Assembly: GCA_026122225.1 (NCBI GenBank)
Contig: JANEZZ010001960.1
Span: 620,001-684,000, forward strand
Length of the DNA: 64,000 bases
DNA from: Heloderma charlesbogerti
Lineage: Eukaryota > Chordata > Lepidosauria > Squamata > Helodermatidae
Direction: 5' to 3'
Positions 33,501 to 41,695 of the stretch are shown one piece after another. The translations under genes and the position numbers were made by a program. The notes below the pieces were generated by a model, which saw nothing but the letters and a program-made list of their open reading frames with translations, was not told the DNA's origin and did not search any database. How positions within the stretch are numbered: the first letter of the stretch is position 1; the number at the start of each line of letters is the position of its first letter.

Positions 33501-36026
33501 GCTTATGCATGGATATCACTATTATAGACCACTTTCAGTGTTGTTGTTCAGTCGTTAAGTCGTGTCCGACTCTTCGTGACCCCACGGACCACAGCACGCC
33601 AGGCCCTCCTGTCCTGCGCTCTCTCCCGGAGTGTGCTCAGGTTCATATTCATTACATCGGTGATGCTATCTAGCCATCTCATCCTCTGCCGTCCCCTTCT
33701 CGTTTTGCCTTCAATCTTTCCCAGCATCAGGGTCTTTCCCAGTGACTTTCAGTGTACATGGGTTTATTTCATTTCTATACCTCCCAATACGGTGGCTTAG
33801 TGGTTAAGACGCTGAACTGCAGACTGGAAGGTCGGCAGGACAGCAGTTCGAGACCCGAGTGCCGTGTTACGGGAGCTCTTCAGCTGGGACTGAAGAGCTC
33901 CTGTCTTCAGTCCCAGCTCCTGCCAACCTAGCAGTTCGAAAGCAAGAAATTGCAAGTAGATAAATAGGTACCGCCTCGGCAGGAAAGGTAACAGCATTCC
34001 GTGCACCTCGGTGTTCAGTCATGCCGGCCACATGACCACGGAAGCGTCTTCGGACAGCGCTGGCTCTTCGGCTTAGAAACGGGGATGAGCACCGCACCTT
34101 AGAGTCGGACATGACTGGTTGGGGACACCTTTACCTTTTTATACCTCCCAATAGCTGAAGCTCTCTATTTATAGATTAATATCATCAAAAAAACAACTGG
34201 TCCATGGCCTAAAGAGCTCAGTCTAAATTTAGATTGTTCCCATTGAGAAAGGAAGGGAAGACGCAAAGATAGCAGAGGATAGATACATGTGAATACAGCT
34301 ACCTGCACTTAGTCTTTGTCTCCTACTGCAAGTAAGCCAAAGCAGTTCAGGCAAAGGCTTCACGCAAGAGGTGGCACTATGCTGGTACTCTGGGAGGGAG
34401 CGCAGGCATAAGAGGTAGCAAGAGAGAATTGATAAAATTATTTTTAGGAATGCAGGATGTAGCTCAGGGCCACAGAGTGGCAGGAGCAAAGTTTATGGGG
34501 AGGGCCGTATTAGGAGATGAGAGCAGAAAGATAAAAGGGAAGTCACAAAGAGCTTTGAAAGGTAAAGACAAGATGTTTGCTTTGGATGCAGGAGGATCCC
34601 TGATCGCATGGAGAGTCTCCAGTGCCAACACCTACACACAATGTGTGGTGCCAGTATAGAGACTCCCTGTGCAAGGGGGGAATATCCTGATGGTGAGCCC
34701 TTTTCAAATGTTTTGCCCAGCCAGAAGTAATGTCATCCAAGAAACATTTTCCAGTGGCTTCCTAGAAAGGGCCTATAAAGTTTGAGTTGATTTCTAGGCT
34801 TCTGTACTGCAAAATAGAGGAACTGACTAGAACGCACATGAAATGGGAGGTGGTTGCTGAAAGGGACCTTGGAGCTCATCTAGTCCAACCCCTGTGCAAT
34901 GCAGGGTGCAGCTACAGCATCCTGTGCAGCCTCTGCTTAAATGCATCCAGTGAAGCAGAACCCACTACCTCCTGAGGCAGTCTGTTCCACTGCCTAAGAG
35001 CTCTTAACGTTCAGACGTTTCCCCTACTGTTAAGTCAAAATATGTTTGTTAGAGACACTTCATTTTGGACTGTAAGCTCCTTGGAGCAGGGACCTGTCCT
35101 TTCATGCTCTGAAAACCACCATGCACACTGATGGCATTATAGAAATACAAGTAATAATAATTCAAGAATGGGTGCTCTGAAGGAAAATCAGCACTTAGTG
35201 CTAAACTACTTCTCAAAGAAGTTGAGTGGGACAGCTGCATTACCCTCAGGTCGAACACACATACACATATATACTAGAATGTTTTCTGTCTCGTCAATGG
35301 GCTTTCAACATTTTTTACTTACTGGGCATCTACAACCCTTTTCTGCCAAAACAGTCCAGGGCTTGGGTTTTAAAATGTGGCTTAACCTGACAGACACAAT
35401 ATAAAAAGGAAACAAGATCTCAAGGGGCATGGGAAATAAACAAATCCATGTAACCAACTCTTGCATAACAATTTACTGGAATGGCTGATGCAAAGGAGGA
35501 GAGGCAGGAAATGGTAGCTGGTCCCAGGTCCAAGCTGATAGCAGCAGACAGGTGGGATGGAATATTCTTGCTCTCTCAAGTTAAACAAATGGCACTGATT
35601 GGTAATAAGGTGCAATTTAGCCATGTAGATGCAATTCTGAATGCCTAAAACAGGACTTGGATTCTGTTCCCCATCAAAAGCCGCTACCTGCACTCTATCA
35701 AAAATTTCACTTCAGAACACCGCCCCCTACAAAGAAACATAGAATTAGCCATGTAACTTATACCCACTCTATTAGGGCCCCTATTGCTTCATAATCAAGG
35801 AATCCCTATATCAGATGTACCATATCACTTGTTAACTTAGCTTTTACTGGCCATCCCATTAAAATATATCTGAACTCTTTTAGGTGACCTAAGACAAGCA
35901 GCTGAAGAGGATAAGATGAAAGAAACCCTTGAGAAACTCTGTAGCCACATCAGTGGCAACGTGGCCAAACAGGCTCTAATGGCTCTTCAGATACTGAATG
36001 AGGAGCACAGCCCCTTTGAATCGTAA
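5895..36026 (+). CDS. RAP1GDS1-like: RAP1GDS1-like (SmgGDS family) armadillo-repeat gene, 3' half in seven exons
   Basis: Seven exons (5895-6026, 7625-7759, 12430-12555, 23266-23405, 30692-30818, 32786-32914, 35884-36026) join in frame into about 310 residues ending at a TAA stop. They match, exon for exon, about residues 303-607 of vertebrate RAP1GDS1 (SmgGDS), with landmarks such as GALAIANFARN, VQHAALSALRNLAIP, SEMPPVQFKLLGTLRM and MATSEHVIMQNEAL. SmgGDS is a cytosolic protein built of armadillo repeats. It binds small GTPases with a polybasic, prenylated tail (RhoA, Rac1, Rap1, Ras), chaperones them and promotes GDP release. All junctions are GT-AG with compatible phase and there are no internal stops, so I infer a functional gene. 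Outside the landmarks many residues differ from RAP1GDS1, which is otherwise very conserved in vertebrates, and the neighbour is TSPAN14 rather than TSPAN5. I therefore call it a paralog (ohnolog) rather than RAP1GDS1 itself. The N-terminal exons and promoter are left of the window. Confidence 0.88.
6134..6493. repeat. possible MITE with short inverted ends
   Basis: AGAGCTTTTCTACACAA at the left and TGTAGAAAAGCCCC at the right are imperfect inverted repeats about 360 bp apart. No target duplication could be matched, so this is tentative. Confidence 0.35.
7195..7400 (-). mobile_element. tRNA-derived SINE relic (antisense)
   Basis: TTTATTTATTTATT at the left (the A-rich tail on the minus strand), then CCATTTTATCCTCACAACAA, GGCCCAAGGTCACACAGTGA and GAGTGGGGAC parallel the better preserved copy at 18996-19240. 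The tRNA-like head is degraded. Confidence 0.65.
7625..7759 (+). CDS. RAP1GDS1-like: RAP1GDS1-like exon matching residues ~347-391
   Basis: The exon is 135 nt, phase 1/1, 45 residues: an armadillo repeat ending VQHAALSALRNLAIP. The segment DINCVQMVQLGVVHQLLDLL aligns without gaps to RAP1GDS1 with several substitutions. The acceptor is TTCAAG and the donor is G|GTACAA. Confidence 0.9.
9105..11210 (-). mobile_element. CR1-type LINE fragment, decayed, antisense
   Basis: On the minus strand the end of the endonuclease domain is readable at 10552-11157 (TLDLILSGIAQDLVQDV, then IGNNDHSAIRF, the catalytic Asp-His region) and reverse transcriptase at 9764-10024 (AFWKGKSCLTNLLEFVESV, then DTVYLDFQMA, motif A). 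The spacing of endonuclease before reverse transcriptase and these motifs are typical of sauropsid CR1 pol. The part at 9105-9700 has the familiar sequence of the CR1 3' region. The element is truncated and frameshifted. Confidence 0.8.
11059..11145. repeat. 43-bp tandem duplication inside the CR1
   Basis: A unit beginning GGGGCATAGAGAAATTTAAC and ending with TTGTGACAATCA occurs twice in direct succession (about 11056-11098 and 11099-11141) with one or two changes. It duplicates part of the endonuclease coding region. Confidence 0.8.
11928..11972. repeat. (CA)n microsatellite
   Basis: Alternating CA/CG dinucleotides with few interruptions. Confidence 0.85.
12430..12555 (+). CDS. RAP1GDS1-like: RAP1GDS1-like exon matching residues ~392-433
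   Basis: The exon is 126 nt, phase 1/1, 42 residues, and contains SEMPPVQFKLLGTLRM, an almost invariant SmgGDS segment. The preceding DNKVQMLDEGVGKRIQMLL is the variable helix of this armadillo repeat. The acceptor is TTCCAG and the donor is G|GTAGGA. Confidence 0.92.
14866..14912. repeat. (ATGT)n microsatellite
   Basis: About eleven uninterrupted ATGT units. Confidence 0.95.
15088..17875 (-). mobile_element. RTE/BovB-like LINE, decayed, antisense
   Basis: Read on the minus strand this is a diverged relative of the intact BovB at 55381. Endonuclease: SRLNIDILGVSELKWTGMGH and FITGDWNAKVG (17427-17876). Linker: KTRPGADCSSDHELLIAQF (about 17240). Reverse transcriptase: CSNYRTVALISHAGKVMLKI, VQAGFRKGRGTRDQIANI and GVRQGCILSPYLFNLYAE (15920-16400). 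C-terminal part: SCESWTIRKAER-type motif and PWTARRSNQSILQEI (15107-15500). The 3' end TTGTTGTTTATTCACTCAGTC is at 15088. It is split by stops and frameshifts. The right end coincides with the Tc1 boundary. Confidence 0.9.
18502..19402 (-). pseudogene. Tc1 transposase, frameshifted and interrupted
   Basis: The N-terminal helix-turn-helix (MSMQVKEAIIRLRKQNKPIR, then VANTTVWNILKKKEL) is at about 19245-19402. The catalytic domain starts with WNKILWTDETKINLY, holding the first DDE aspartate, followed by KVWRRKGTAHDPKHT and GGGSVMAWACMAA (18540-18790). A SINE at 18996-19240 splits it, and frameshifts separate the middle, so no active transposase is made. Confidence 0.88.
18996..19240 (-). mobile_element. 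tRNA-derived SINE inserted in the Tc1 element
   Basis: On the minus strand it begins AGAGCCAGTGTGGTGTAGTG (box A region) and has a box B GGTTCTAGTCC (plus strand about 19178-19188). The body contains GGGTGACTTTGGGCCAGTCA, and the tail is AATAAATAAATAAT. Flanking TCTTCCATGG (18986-18995) and TCTTCCAGG (19241-19249) form an imperfect target duplication. This layout is typical of squamate tRNA SINEs. Confidence 0.85.
21724..21815. repeat. pair of 34-bp hairpins forming a larger palindrome
   Basis: Each hairpin has arms TGATAGGCTACGT / ACGTAGCCTATCA, and the two are mirror images of each other around about 21770 (ATCACGGCT ... AGCCGTGAT). Confidence 0.9.
21902..21935. repeat. variant hairpin with changed arms
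   Basis: Arms CTGTAGTCTACGTAAA and TTTACATAGACTACAG, spacer GA. It has the same size and core (CTACGTAAA) as the other hairpins but different outer bases, with matching changes in both arms. Confidence 0.85.
22494..22552. repeat. GA-rich and (GGAA)n simple repeat
   Basis: (GA)n runs into GAAGGAAGGAAGGAAGG. Confidence 0.9.
22725..23045. repeat. fragments resembling hAT element ends
   Basis: GCCAGGGCTAGGCAACCTGT at 22729 and GCCCACGGGCACATTGTCT at 23021 resemble the ends of a common sauropsid hAT family (a related end, CCAAAAGGTTTGGGGACCCC, is at 31674). No complete element can be delimited. Confidence 0.35.
23266..23405 (+). CDS. RAP1GDS1-like: RAP1GDS1-like exon matching residues ~434-480
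   Basis: The exon is 140 nt, phase 1 in and phase 0 out, covering 47 residues. Landmarks are ADAAEELG, RLVHWCDSKDHAGV and LLASLIRHSRSQ. The acceptor is CTTTCAG and the donor is CAA|GTATGA. The phase change from 1 to 0 at this junction agrees with the next exon starting on a full GAA codon. Confidence 0.9.
23930..24062. repeat. hairpin MITE
   Basis: The arm around AGTCCTACTTAGAGTAGACT plus CACTGAAAT (23950-23979) is mirrored by ATTTCAGTGGGTCTGTTCTA (24021-24040), with outer matches GTAGTATCC / ATGGTAGTAAC. A half copy is at 13806-13845. Confidence 0.65.
24456..24500. repeat. (GATA)n microsatellite at the L2 3' end
   Basis: About eleven GATA units directly follow the L2 3' end, as expected when LINE tails seed microsatellites. 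Confidence 0.9.
24456..27480 (-). mobile_element. L2-type LINE, decayed, antisense, with (GATA)n at its 3' end
   Basis: On the minus strand: endonuclease at 26618-27442 (DLACITETWVGE, then MIVLGDLNFHAE, then WSDHFLL, the catalytic E, D and H regions). Reverse transcriptase pieces at 25807-26094 (IIRPLLKKPNLDP, NYRLVANIPFLDKVLER, FQSGFRPG) and 25045-25485 (KLKLNPDKMEVLLVGGS, SSLDYCNALYVGLP, LQLVQNRAARLL). C-terminal piece at 24697-24945. The 3' UTR (reading GGGCGATACAGAAATATA) ends at a (TCTA)n tract (24456-24500). The motifs LNPDK-EVLLVG and DYCNALYVGLP fit the L2 group. Frame breaks make it inactive. Confidence 0.8.
28130..28835. repeat. imperfect tandem repeat, unit ~150 bp, split by the hAT insertion
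   Basis: Segments containing CAAATCCCGCAAACCACCAT (28581) and CAAATCCCCCAAACCACCAT (28734) start near-identical stretches through ATCACAGAGCACATCTGCCT and CACTCGTGAGCACAGCCAC. The upstream parts GATCCTCGTGATTTCATATG (28195) and GATCCTCTTGATTTCATAGG (28703) are also paired. Confidence 0.8.
28223..28568 (+). mobile_element. complete non-autonomous hAT-type element, 346 bp
   Basis: It starts TAGGGATGTACGAAAGTC and ends GAATTCTCTGACATCCCTA. It is flanked by ATTTTTGC (28215-28222) and ATTTTTGT (28569-28576), an 8-bp target duplication with one change. A neighbouring copy of the host repeat at 28721-28745 shows the uninterrupted site. No transposase and no hairpin modules are present. Confidence 0.85.
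30692..30818 (+). CDS. RAP1GDS1-like: RAP1GDS1-like exon matching residues ~481-522
   Basis: The exon is 127 nt, phase 0 in and phase 1 out, 42 residues. It carries the conserved KHLVSMATSEHVIMQNEAL armadillo segment. The acceptor is TAAACAG and the donor is G|GTATTC. Confidence 0.92.
31115..31925 (+). mobile_element. CR1 LINE 3' end, sense, interrupted
   Basis: GGTGAGAGACTTAGGACAGA, TTCTTCACACAATGCATAGT and CTACCACAAGATGTAGCGAT (31220-31305), then AGATAGACCCTTGGTCTGAT and GCATGGCTGTTCTTATG (31877-31921), are the typical end of sauropsid CR1 elements. About 31335-31690 is foreign and includes a hAT-like end near 31660-31690. Confidence 0.75.
32163..32592. repeat. GC-rich MITE-like element with GCAATCCTAT inverted ends
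   Basis: GGGTGCAATCCTATCTAG at the left and CCATAGGATTGCTCCCTCC at the right are inverted. The 430-bp interior is GC-rich with an internal inverted segment (GAGGTCAGTTTTCCAGGAAC versus GAGGTCGGTTCCCAGAAAA). It has no coding capacity. Confidence 0.6.
32786..32914 (+). CDS. RAP1GDS1-like: RAP1GDS1-like exon matching residues ~523-565
   Basis: The exon is 129 nt, phase 1/1, 43 residues. AKLVQNIHKLL and PEVKYNSIGLLCSLLNS match the penultimate SmgGDS armadillo repeat; the start (EIIKEAFKE) is divergent. The acceptor is TTTGCAG and the donor is G|GTAATT. Confidence 0.9.
33541..33744 (-). mobile_element. 5'-truncated BovB 3' end
   Basis: It begins TTGTTGTTCAGTCGTTAAGT and continues as the reverse complement of the BovB 3' coding end (compare 58395-58599). 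Target duplication ACTTTCAGTG at 33531-33540 and 33745-33754. Confidence 0.9.
33790..34140 (+). mobile_element. tRNA-derived SINE with ACCTTT tail
   Basis: Box A-like GTGGCTTAGTGGTTAAGACG, box B-like CAGTTCGAGACCC, then the body CATGCCGGCCACATGACCAC and GAGTCGGACATGACTGGTTG, ending CACCTTTACCTTTTT. It is flanked by an exact 13-bp duplication ATACCTCCCAATA (33777-33789 and 34141-34153). It sits in an L2 3' end (continuing GCTGAAGCTCTC at 34154). Confidence 0.9.
34838..35035 (-). mobile_element. CR1 LINE 3' end, antisense
   Basis: GGAGCTCATCTAGTCCAACC, AATGCAGGGTGCAGCTACAG and TCTGTTCCACTGCCTAAGAG match the reverse complement of CR1 3' UTR. Confidence 0.75.
35884..36026 (+). CDS. RAP1GDS1-like: RAP1GDS1-like last coding exon with stop codon
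   Basis: The exon is 143 nt, phase 1 in. It encodes 47 residues (split Gly codon, then DLRQAAEEDKMKETLEKL ... HSPFES) and stops at TAA 36024-36026. The length matches the terminal SmgGDS exon, but the sequence is the most divergent of the seven. The stop is embedded in TCGTAAGTCA, a good match to a splice donor, so an alternative 3' end is possible. Acceptor CTTTTAG. Confidence 0.85.
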
Positions 36027-36865
36027 GTCATCGCATCAGCCTGCTTATCCATCAGTTTTCTCCACAGAATGTACTGCTGCAATTAAAGTACTGACTTGGC
36101 TAACAAGCTGCACTTTGGGTTTGATCTCTTGTGTCCAAACATCCAAGCACACTGTTGCAGGAGCTGGTCTTTATATGTTTTGGCTCCTGCACTTGCTGCA
36201 TCCCCCCCCCCATGGGTGCTTTACCTAGGGATGAATGTATCAGTCTATCTCCATTTTTGTGTTAGTTTTGCATGTGATCATTCAAGTGTCTGTCCCATCA
36301 ATCTGTGCTTTTTTTTTTCTTTTTAAACCATGTGAAAAGTCACCTTTAAATAATATTTTGTAATGTATTTCCCCAGAAATATGCACTGAGGTGTGAATTT
36401 TATCCTAAAATATGCATTTTTATACATTTCTTTGAACTGAGAACTGTACTGCAAAATTCTGAGAAGTGTCAAATCTGAACAATAGCTACATTCTGATTCA
36501 GGTTTTAGTAAGGGAAACATTAATCAGGCTGGTTCTCTGAAAAATGCAGACAAAATGAAATCCCTGAGCATCCCATCATTTTGTAACCTGCAGCACAAAT
36601 GTCACTGGCAGCAGCATGCATGTGTAAAACACTCACTTAAGACAGGAGCAGGGCACTCCCCGCCCCCTCTGGGCGTGGCAATATCAGGCCTGCACGCCTG
36701 TGTGCTCTATACCTCAAGGAAAAACCATTCGGGGGCGGGGGAAGGGGGTCCATATAGACACTGCCTCATAATTCAGACTTTACTTGAGGCACACTTGCCA
36801 GAAATGTTAGCCACTATGTAATTAAATGGAAACTGCACTTTAATTGAGGGGGTACGTATCACTTA

Positions 36866-37330
36866 GAATCATAGAATAGTAGGGTTGGAAGGAGCCTGCA
36901 AGGCCATCGAGTCCAACCCCCTGCTCAATGCAGGAATCCAAGTCAGACCATCCCTGACAGATGGCTGTCCAGCCTCATCTTGAATGCCTCCAGTGTGGGA
37001 GAGCCCACCACCTCCCTAGGCAATTGGTTCCATTGTCGTATTGCTCTAACAGTCAGGACGTTTTTCCTGATGTTCAGCCGGAATCTGGCTTCCTGTAACT
37101 TGAGCCCATTATTCCGTGTCCTGCACTCTGGGATGATCTAGAAGAGATCCTGGCCTTCCTCTCTGCGACAACCTTTCAAGTACTTGAAGAGCGCTATCAT
37201 ATCTCCCCTCAGTCTTCTCAAGGCTAAACATGCCCAGTTCTTTCAGTCTCTGTTCATAGGGCTTTGTTTCCAGTCCCCTGATCATCTTTGTTGCCCTCCT
37301 CTGAACCCTCTCCAGTTTGTCTCCATCTTA
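36866..37330 (-). mobile_element. CR1 LINE 3' UTR, antisense, well preserved
   Basis: It starts AATCATAGAATAGTAGGGTT, the reverse complement of the CR1 terminal ATTCTATG repeat, followed by GAGTCCAACCCCCTGCTCAA, CATCTTGAATGCCTCCAGTG and TGCCCTCCTCTGAACCCTCT. Confidence 0.88.
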
Positions 37331-38483
37331 AATTACATATGCCATAGGCCACCCAAATCCAGGCTGAATAGATTTGAAGATTTAAAAAACAAAATGTTTT
37401 AGGCAATGGACCTTGCCCATCTCTCATTCCTTATCTGTTCCCCATCCACTTTCATGCCTTGAGCACTCCTGCTCTTTTAGCCACAGCATCTCAGTCCTTC
37501 AATCAGCAACTTTGCCAGTCCACATCATCAGGATTCCAAAACATTAAAGCCTATTAACTATCACATCATTGTAATGGGGTAGGTTGGGCCACACTTAGCT
37601 CTGTTCTCATCCTACAACTCTTACACAGACCCTTTCTCTCTTCCTTCTCCTCAGCTGTCTAGGGTGGCTAACATTCCATTTTTAAAAAGCAAAGCTATGG
37701 TAGTTGACCTGGGTAGAGCCTGGTGAATTGAGGTGGAATAACTATCCAGGGTTGTTGCAAAGATTACAAGATTATTAGATGAAGTACTCTAAACATTTGA
37801 AAATGCCACACAAATGCTTAGTATTAATCAGTAGATTGGTTAAATATACGCTGTGGATACAGGATTGGATGCAGCATCTGCTTTCTGCTGACAGAAGGGC
37901 TCCACACATGGAAGATGCCTTCACCCAATTTTAGGGGATCCCCCCCTCCCCTAGATGACCCAATTCAGCATGATCCCTGCTGAACATGTAGCATTTTCAG
38001 GGGGTGGAGCGGCTGCTGTGGAGAGGAGGGGTGGGGAAGTCTACTTCCACCAGCCCAGGTAGACATGCTTAAATCTGGATCCAACTCACAGGATGTAAGA
38101 ACTGGACTTGACAAGTATGGGATACAGGACAGCTTCCAAAAGAGTAGAAGAATGCATTTTGTGTGATTTTGCAAGAGACAGGTAGGTAGTTGTGAAGGCT
38201 CCTGGAGGATTTTGAAAGGAGCACAATTTAAATAGCAATCCATGTCATGGGTAGCTAATTCTTTTTTTATTACATGTACTAAGTCCATAATGTAGATTTT
38301 GAAACATTTTTCTTTGCTGCCATACCTGCAGATAATTACTTTTGGATCAAGAGGGGAAAATATAAAAACAATTTATCATTTTGTTTGTGCGTGAAATGAT
38401 AAGGTTTTTTTTAAGCTGTTAAGTATCACTACTTATTTTTCAGGTGCCTTAAGGAAAAACTATAAAAACAGCAGCATCTCAAT

Positions 38484-38783
38484 GGCCTGGTTTGCACATA
38501 TTAACAACCCAGAGCAAGGGTTATTGTTAAATCGTGAGTATGGGTTATTGTTGAACCGTGGGTTGTTATGTGCAAATGCTGCACTATGGTTTCACTTTGG
38601 GTTGTTAAGCACAAACAACCCAGGTAAAGAACTCATGGTCTGTTGTTGGATTGTGGACACTGTTTTATTTGTGGTTAACAATCCAGTTAAACCATATTTT
38701 AGGGTTTGCACGTAATGACAACCCACAATTCAACAAAATCTTTAGGCAACCAGTACTGTGGGTTGTTATGTGTAAACTAGGTC
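38484..38783. repeat. MITE with inverted ends CCTGGTTTGCACATA
   Basis: The left end CCTGGTTTGCACATATTAAC and the right end GTTATGTGTAAACTAGGTC are inverted repeats about 300 bp apart. Internal GGGTTGTT / AACAACCC motifs recur. A related inverted structure is at 51791-52002. Confidence 0.65.
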
Positions 38784-38847
38784 ATAGTGTAGCCCAATAA
38801 TTACTTAATTGTATGTGTGAGCACAGCAGCATGATGTACTTTGTATA

Positions 38848-39007
38848 TGTTATTCAGTCGTTAAGTCATGTCCGACTCTTCCTGACCCCATGGACCATAG
38901 CACGCCAGGCCTTCCTGTCCTCCGCTCTCTCCCGGAGAGTGCTCAAGTTCATATTAATTGCATCGGTGATGCTATCTAGCCATCTCATCCTCTGCCGTCC
39001 CCTTCTC
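38848..39007 (-). mobile_element. 5'-truncated BovB 3' end
   Basis: TATTCAGTCGTTAAGTCATG onward is the reverse complement of the BovB 3' end. Short duplication CTTTGTATA at 38839-38847 and 39008-39016. Confidence 0.85.
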
Positions 39008-39189
39008 CTTTGTATAAAGGCTAATGGAAATCTAAAGAAGCCATCCTCCAAAGTGGCTGCCTATTGTGAGATGGCATGGGTCACTGCCCCAGGCTTGCCT
39101 TCTTCCCATCAGGAGGCATCCTCAGAATGATGGCTCTGGAATTAACATAGATGATAGGCATCTTTGATCACAGGTAATTGCTGGATACT

Positions 39190-39330
39190 TTTAAACAGGG
39201 GTGGGGAACCAATGGCCTGTAAGAAATTGTTGGGATTACAACTCCCATCATCCCATACTGAATGGGACTGTTGGGGAGCTATGGTCCAACAGGTTTCTGG
39301 AGAGCCACAGGTTTCCTACCTCTGCTTTAA
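39190..39330. repeat. hairpin MITE relic
   Basis: GGGGTGGGGAACCAATGGCC with ACAACTCCCATCATCCC at the left and TATGGTCCAACAGGTTTCTG at the right: a diverged copy of the family at 49884-50018. Confidence 0.55.
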
Positions 39331-41039
39331 AAAAAATCTCATTGACTTCTTTGAGCGTAAATATCATTTTATTTTGAGAGGGGAGTGTTCCTCTGCTATC
39401 AGAAATTTGGAAAATATTAGCATAAGCAATGCTCCATTCTGCAGGCTCAGTAGAGACGAAGCAGACCATTTATATGCACAACCCCTTCCTCTTGCACAAC
39501 TTCACTTCATTACAATGAGACTTGTTCAGGAAAAGCTTCCTAGGGATGGGGTACTGTTATATGCCTTCAAGCAAACACAAGGAACACTCATTCTTACTAG
39601 GGAGGCCGCCTTAGCAGCACTGGCTATTAAATCCACAGTGCTACTTGATATTCATCCACTGAGAAATTTTCCTGCTAGCTCTTTAACCCTTACAGGCTGT
39701 TGCTGCTGCTTTTTCCTAAATTGGGATATGGAAATTATCCTCTAGACAACTTCGGAGCATTATCATTTACAAGCCTCCTGCATCCTTTTTTTCAAACCTC
39801 ATGCCACCAAACAGATTACTCTGAAGCCTTAAGTTATGCAGATACTTTGTTGATGCGAGTTTATCACCTGGGGCAAACTGAAAGCCTCCAGCAAAAGAAA
39901 ATAAATCAGTACCCAGGAATCCTACTGTTCCCTAAAAGCAAATGCAAAAAGTAGTGATTGTTATGCCTGCAGTAACAGAGAGTACAGTAAACATACAGCA
40001 GGGAGCCTCACTGCCACTCTCTGGAAGTTTTAGTTATGTGTGCTATCAGACAGAAGTCATGACATATATATGCCTGGAGATTTTATCAGTAGACCAGGGA
40101 TGGGGAACTTCCGGACCCAGGACTGCATGCCGCCCTCAGCCTAATTTCATGCAGCCGGCAGAGATAGGGTGGCAGAAGGAGAGAGAAAGAAACAGAATAG
40201 ATGTGCTGGTACAGAGAACGAGCAAGGTATGCAAAAATCCTGCAAAGTTGCAAACACCACCCACTGCTGGCTTTGGCTCCACCTGCTGCCAGCAGGCACC
40301 CCTGACAGACTACCTTCAAGGCTACACGGCCCCACCTCTGCAGTAAGGACAGGTTCTACAACCCTGCAGATGGAATGCCACCTACAGTCACATTGGCCTA
40401 GAATAACAGAATAGTAGGGGTGGAAGGGACCTACAAGGTCTATGGTCTATTGTATCTCTGGCAGTAGATCAACCCTCCGGCATACACAGTACCCATTTTG
40501 TCTCTCTCCTTGGCCAAAAATACTCAGGAAACTCAACAGGTCACAGGAGAGTTCTTCATATCCCATGGAAAACATCTCACATATTGCAGGAACACCTTTT
40601 CTTTGCAGCAGCAAATTGCTATGGGATGAGTTTCAGTTCTCTACATGTTAGCTTCATTCGTCCATGAAAATGGGCTCATAAATCTCCAAGGTATCATTTG
40701 TTTTAAAACCAGCTTTATATAAAACAGTATTGCTTAGTGTTTTAGGCAGAGAAGTGTTCCACTTTAAAAGAGAGTTTCACACAAACACTGACACTTTTTT
40801 GTTGCTGCTTATTCTACATGCAGTAAAAAAAAAAAAGATACAAAATTACACAAATACAGACTTTATCATGTGTGTTAGGCAGTGCAGGAAAGTCTGCAGT
40901 CCCTGAAAAATCAGGCAATAGGAAAAGAAGTAACAATTCTAAGTTAAGCACCTTTATGTCCCATTCATTTCTAAGGGAGAGTTAAGCACGTGTTTAGAAA
41001 CTCTACCATTGTTTTCAAGGAATTCAAAGTGCTTAACTT

Positions 41040-41135
41040 TCAGGGCAATCCTATGCATGCCTACTCAGAAGTCAGTCCTACTAGGTTCAAATAAGACTTA
41101 CTCTCAGGTCAGCATGTATAGGATTGCAGCCTTTG
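41040..41135. repeat. short hairpin repeat with GCAATCCTATGCATG end
   Basis: GGCAATCCTATGCATGCCTA at the left and CATGTATAGGATTGCAGCCT at the right are inverted, with CTACTCAGAAGTCAGTCCTA inside. Related pieces lie at 13641, 21068, 21365 and 63905. Confidence 0.7.
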
Positions 41136-41419
41136 GATGCATCATGCCCTTTGTTAGGAAGAAGCCCAAAGCGGAGTTATTCAAATAGTCCTTGAAACAC
41201 ATTGACTCCATTGTCCAACGCTGTATTCTGCAGAGGCATTTAAACTGGAATGACTGTAGGATGGTCCAAAAATCTGAAGGCACATGGCATCCATTTCAGT
41301 GGGGGTCATATTAAACTACTTGCATGAAAGAAAGGTCAGATGGCCCACGAGGCCAAAATTCAACCCTACTTCTAAAAAAGAAATGCAACACTGTTTCCAT
41401 TTTCACTGTCAGGCAGACT

Positions 41420-41695
41420 CTAGAGCAGCCTTCCCCAACCTGGTGCCCTTCAGATATGCTGGACTACAAATCCCAGCATCCCCCAGCCAGGGATTCTGGG
41501 TGTTGTAGTTTCATCACACCTGAAAGCATTAGATTGGGGAAGGCTGTTCTAGTGCAGGAGTAGGGGAAGGCAGACTTTCAGATATTTTGGACTTTTAACT
41601 CCTAGAAGCCCCCACCAACATGGCCAATGGTCAGGAATGGTGGGAGATGAAGTCCAAAACATTGGGAGATTTACTTTCTGCCCACCCCTGCCTAG
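41420..41695. repeat. two adjacent hairpin MITEs
   Basis: CAGCCTTCCCCAACCTGGTG ... TTGGGGAAGGCTGTTCTAG (41429-41552) is one palindromic copy. A diverged second copy follows (TAGGGGAAGGCAGACTTTCA ... TTTCTGCCCACCCCTGCCTA). Confidence 0.75.

Larger units (their letters stand above)
32915..35883 (+). other. last intron of RAP1GDS1-like gene
   Basis: Contents: a MITE relic 33095-33225, a BovB 3' end (33541-33744), an L2 end interrupted by a SINE (33745-34190), a CR1 3' end (34838-35035) and a retroposon tail ending TAATAATAAT (35050-35160). 35160-35883: nothing recognised. Confidence 0.75.

Noticed and set aside
5895..36026. Calling the + strand gene RAP1GDS1 itself
   Set aside because: The fold and exon structure match, but too many residues differ for such a conserved protein, and the neighbour is TSPAN14, not TSPAN5. 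Kept as RAP1GDS1-like.
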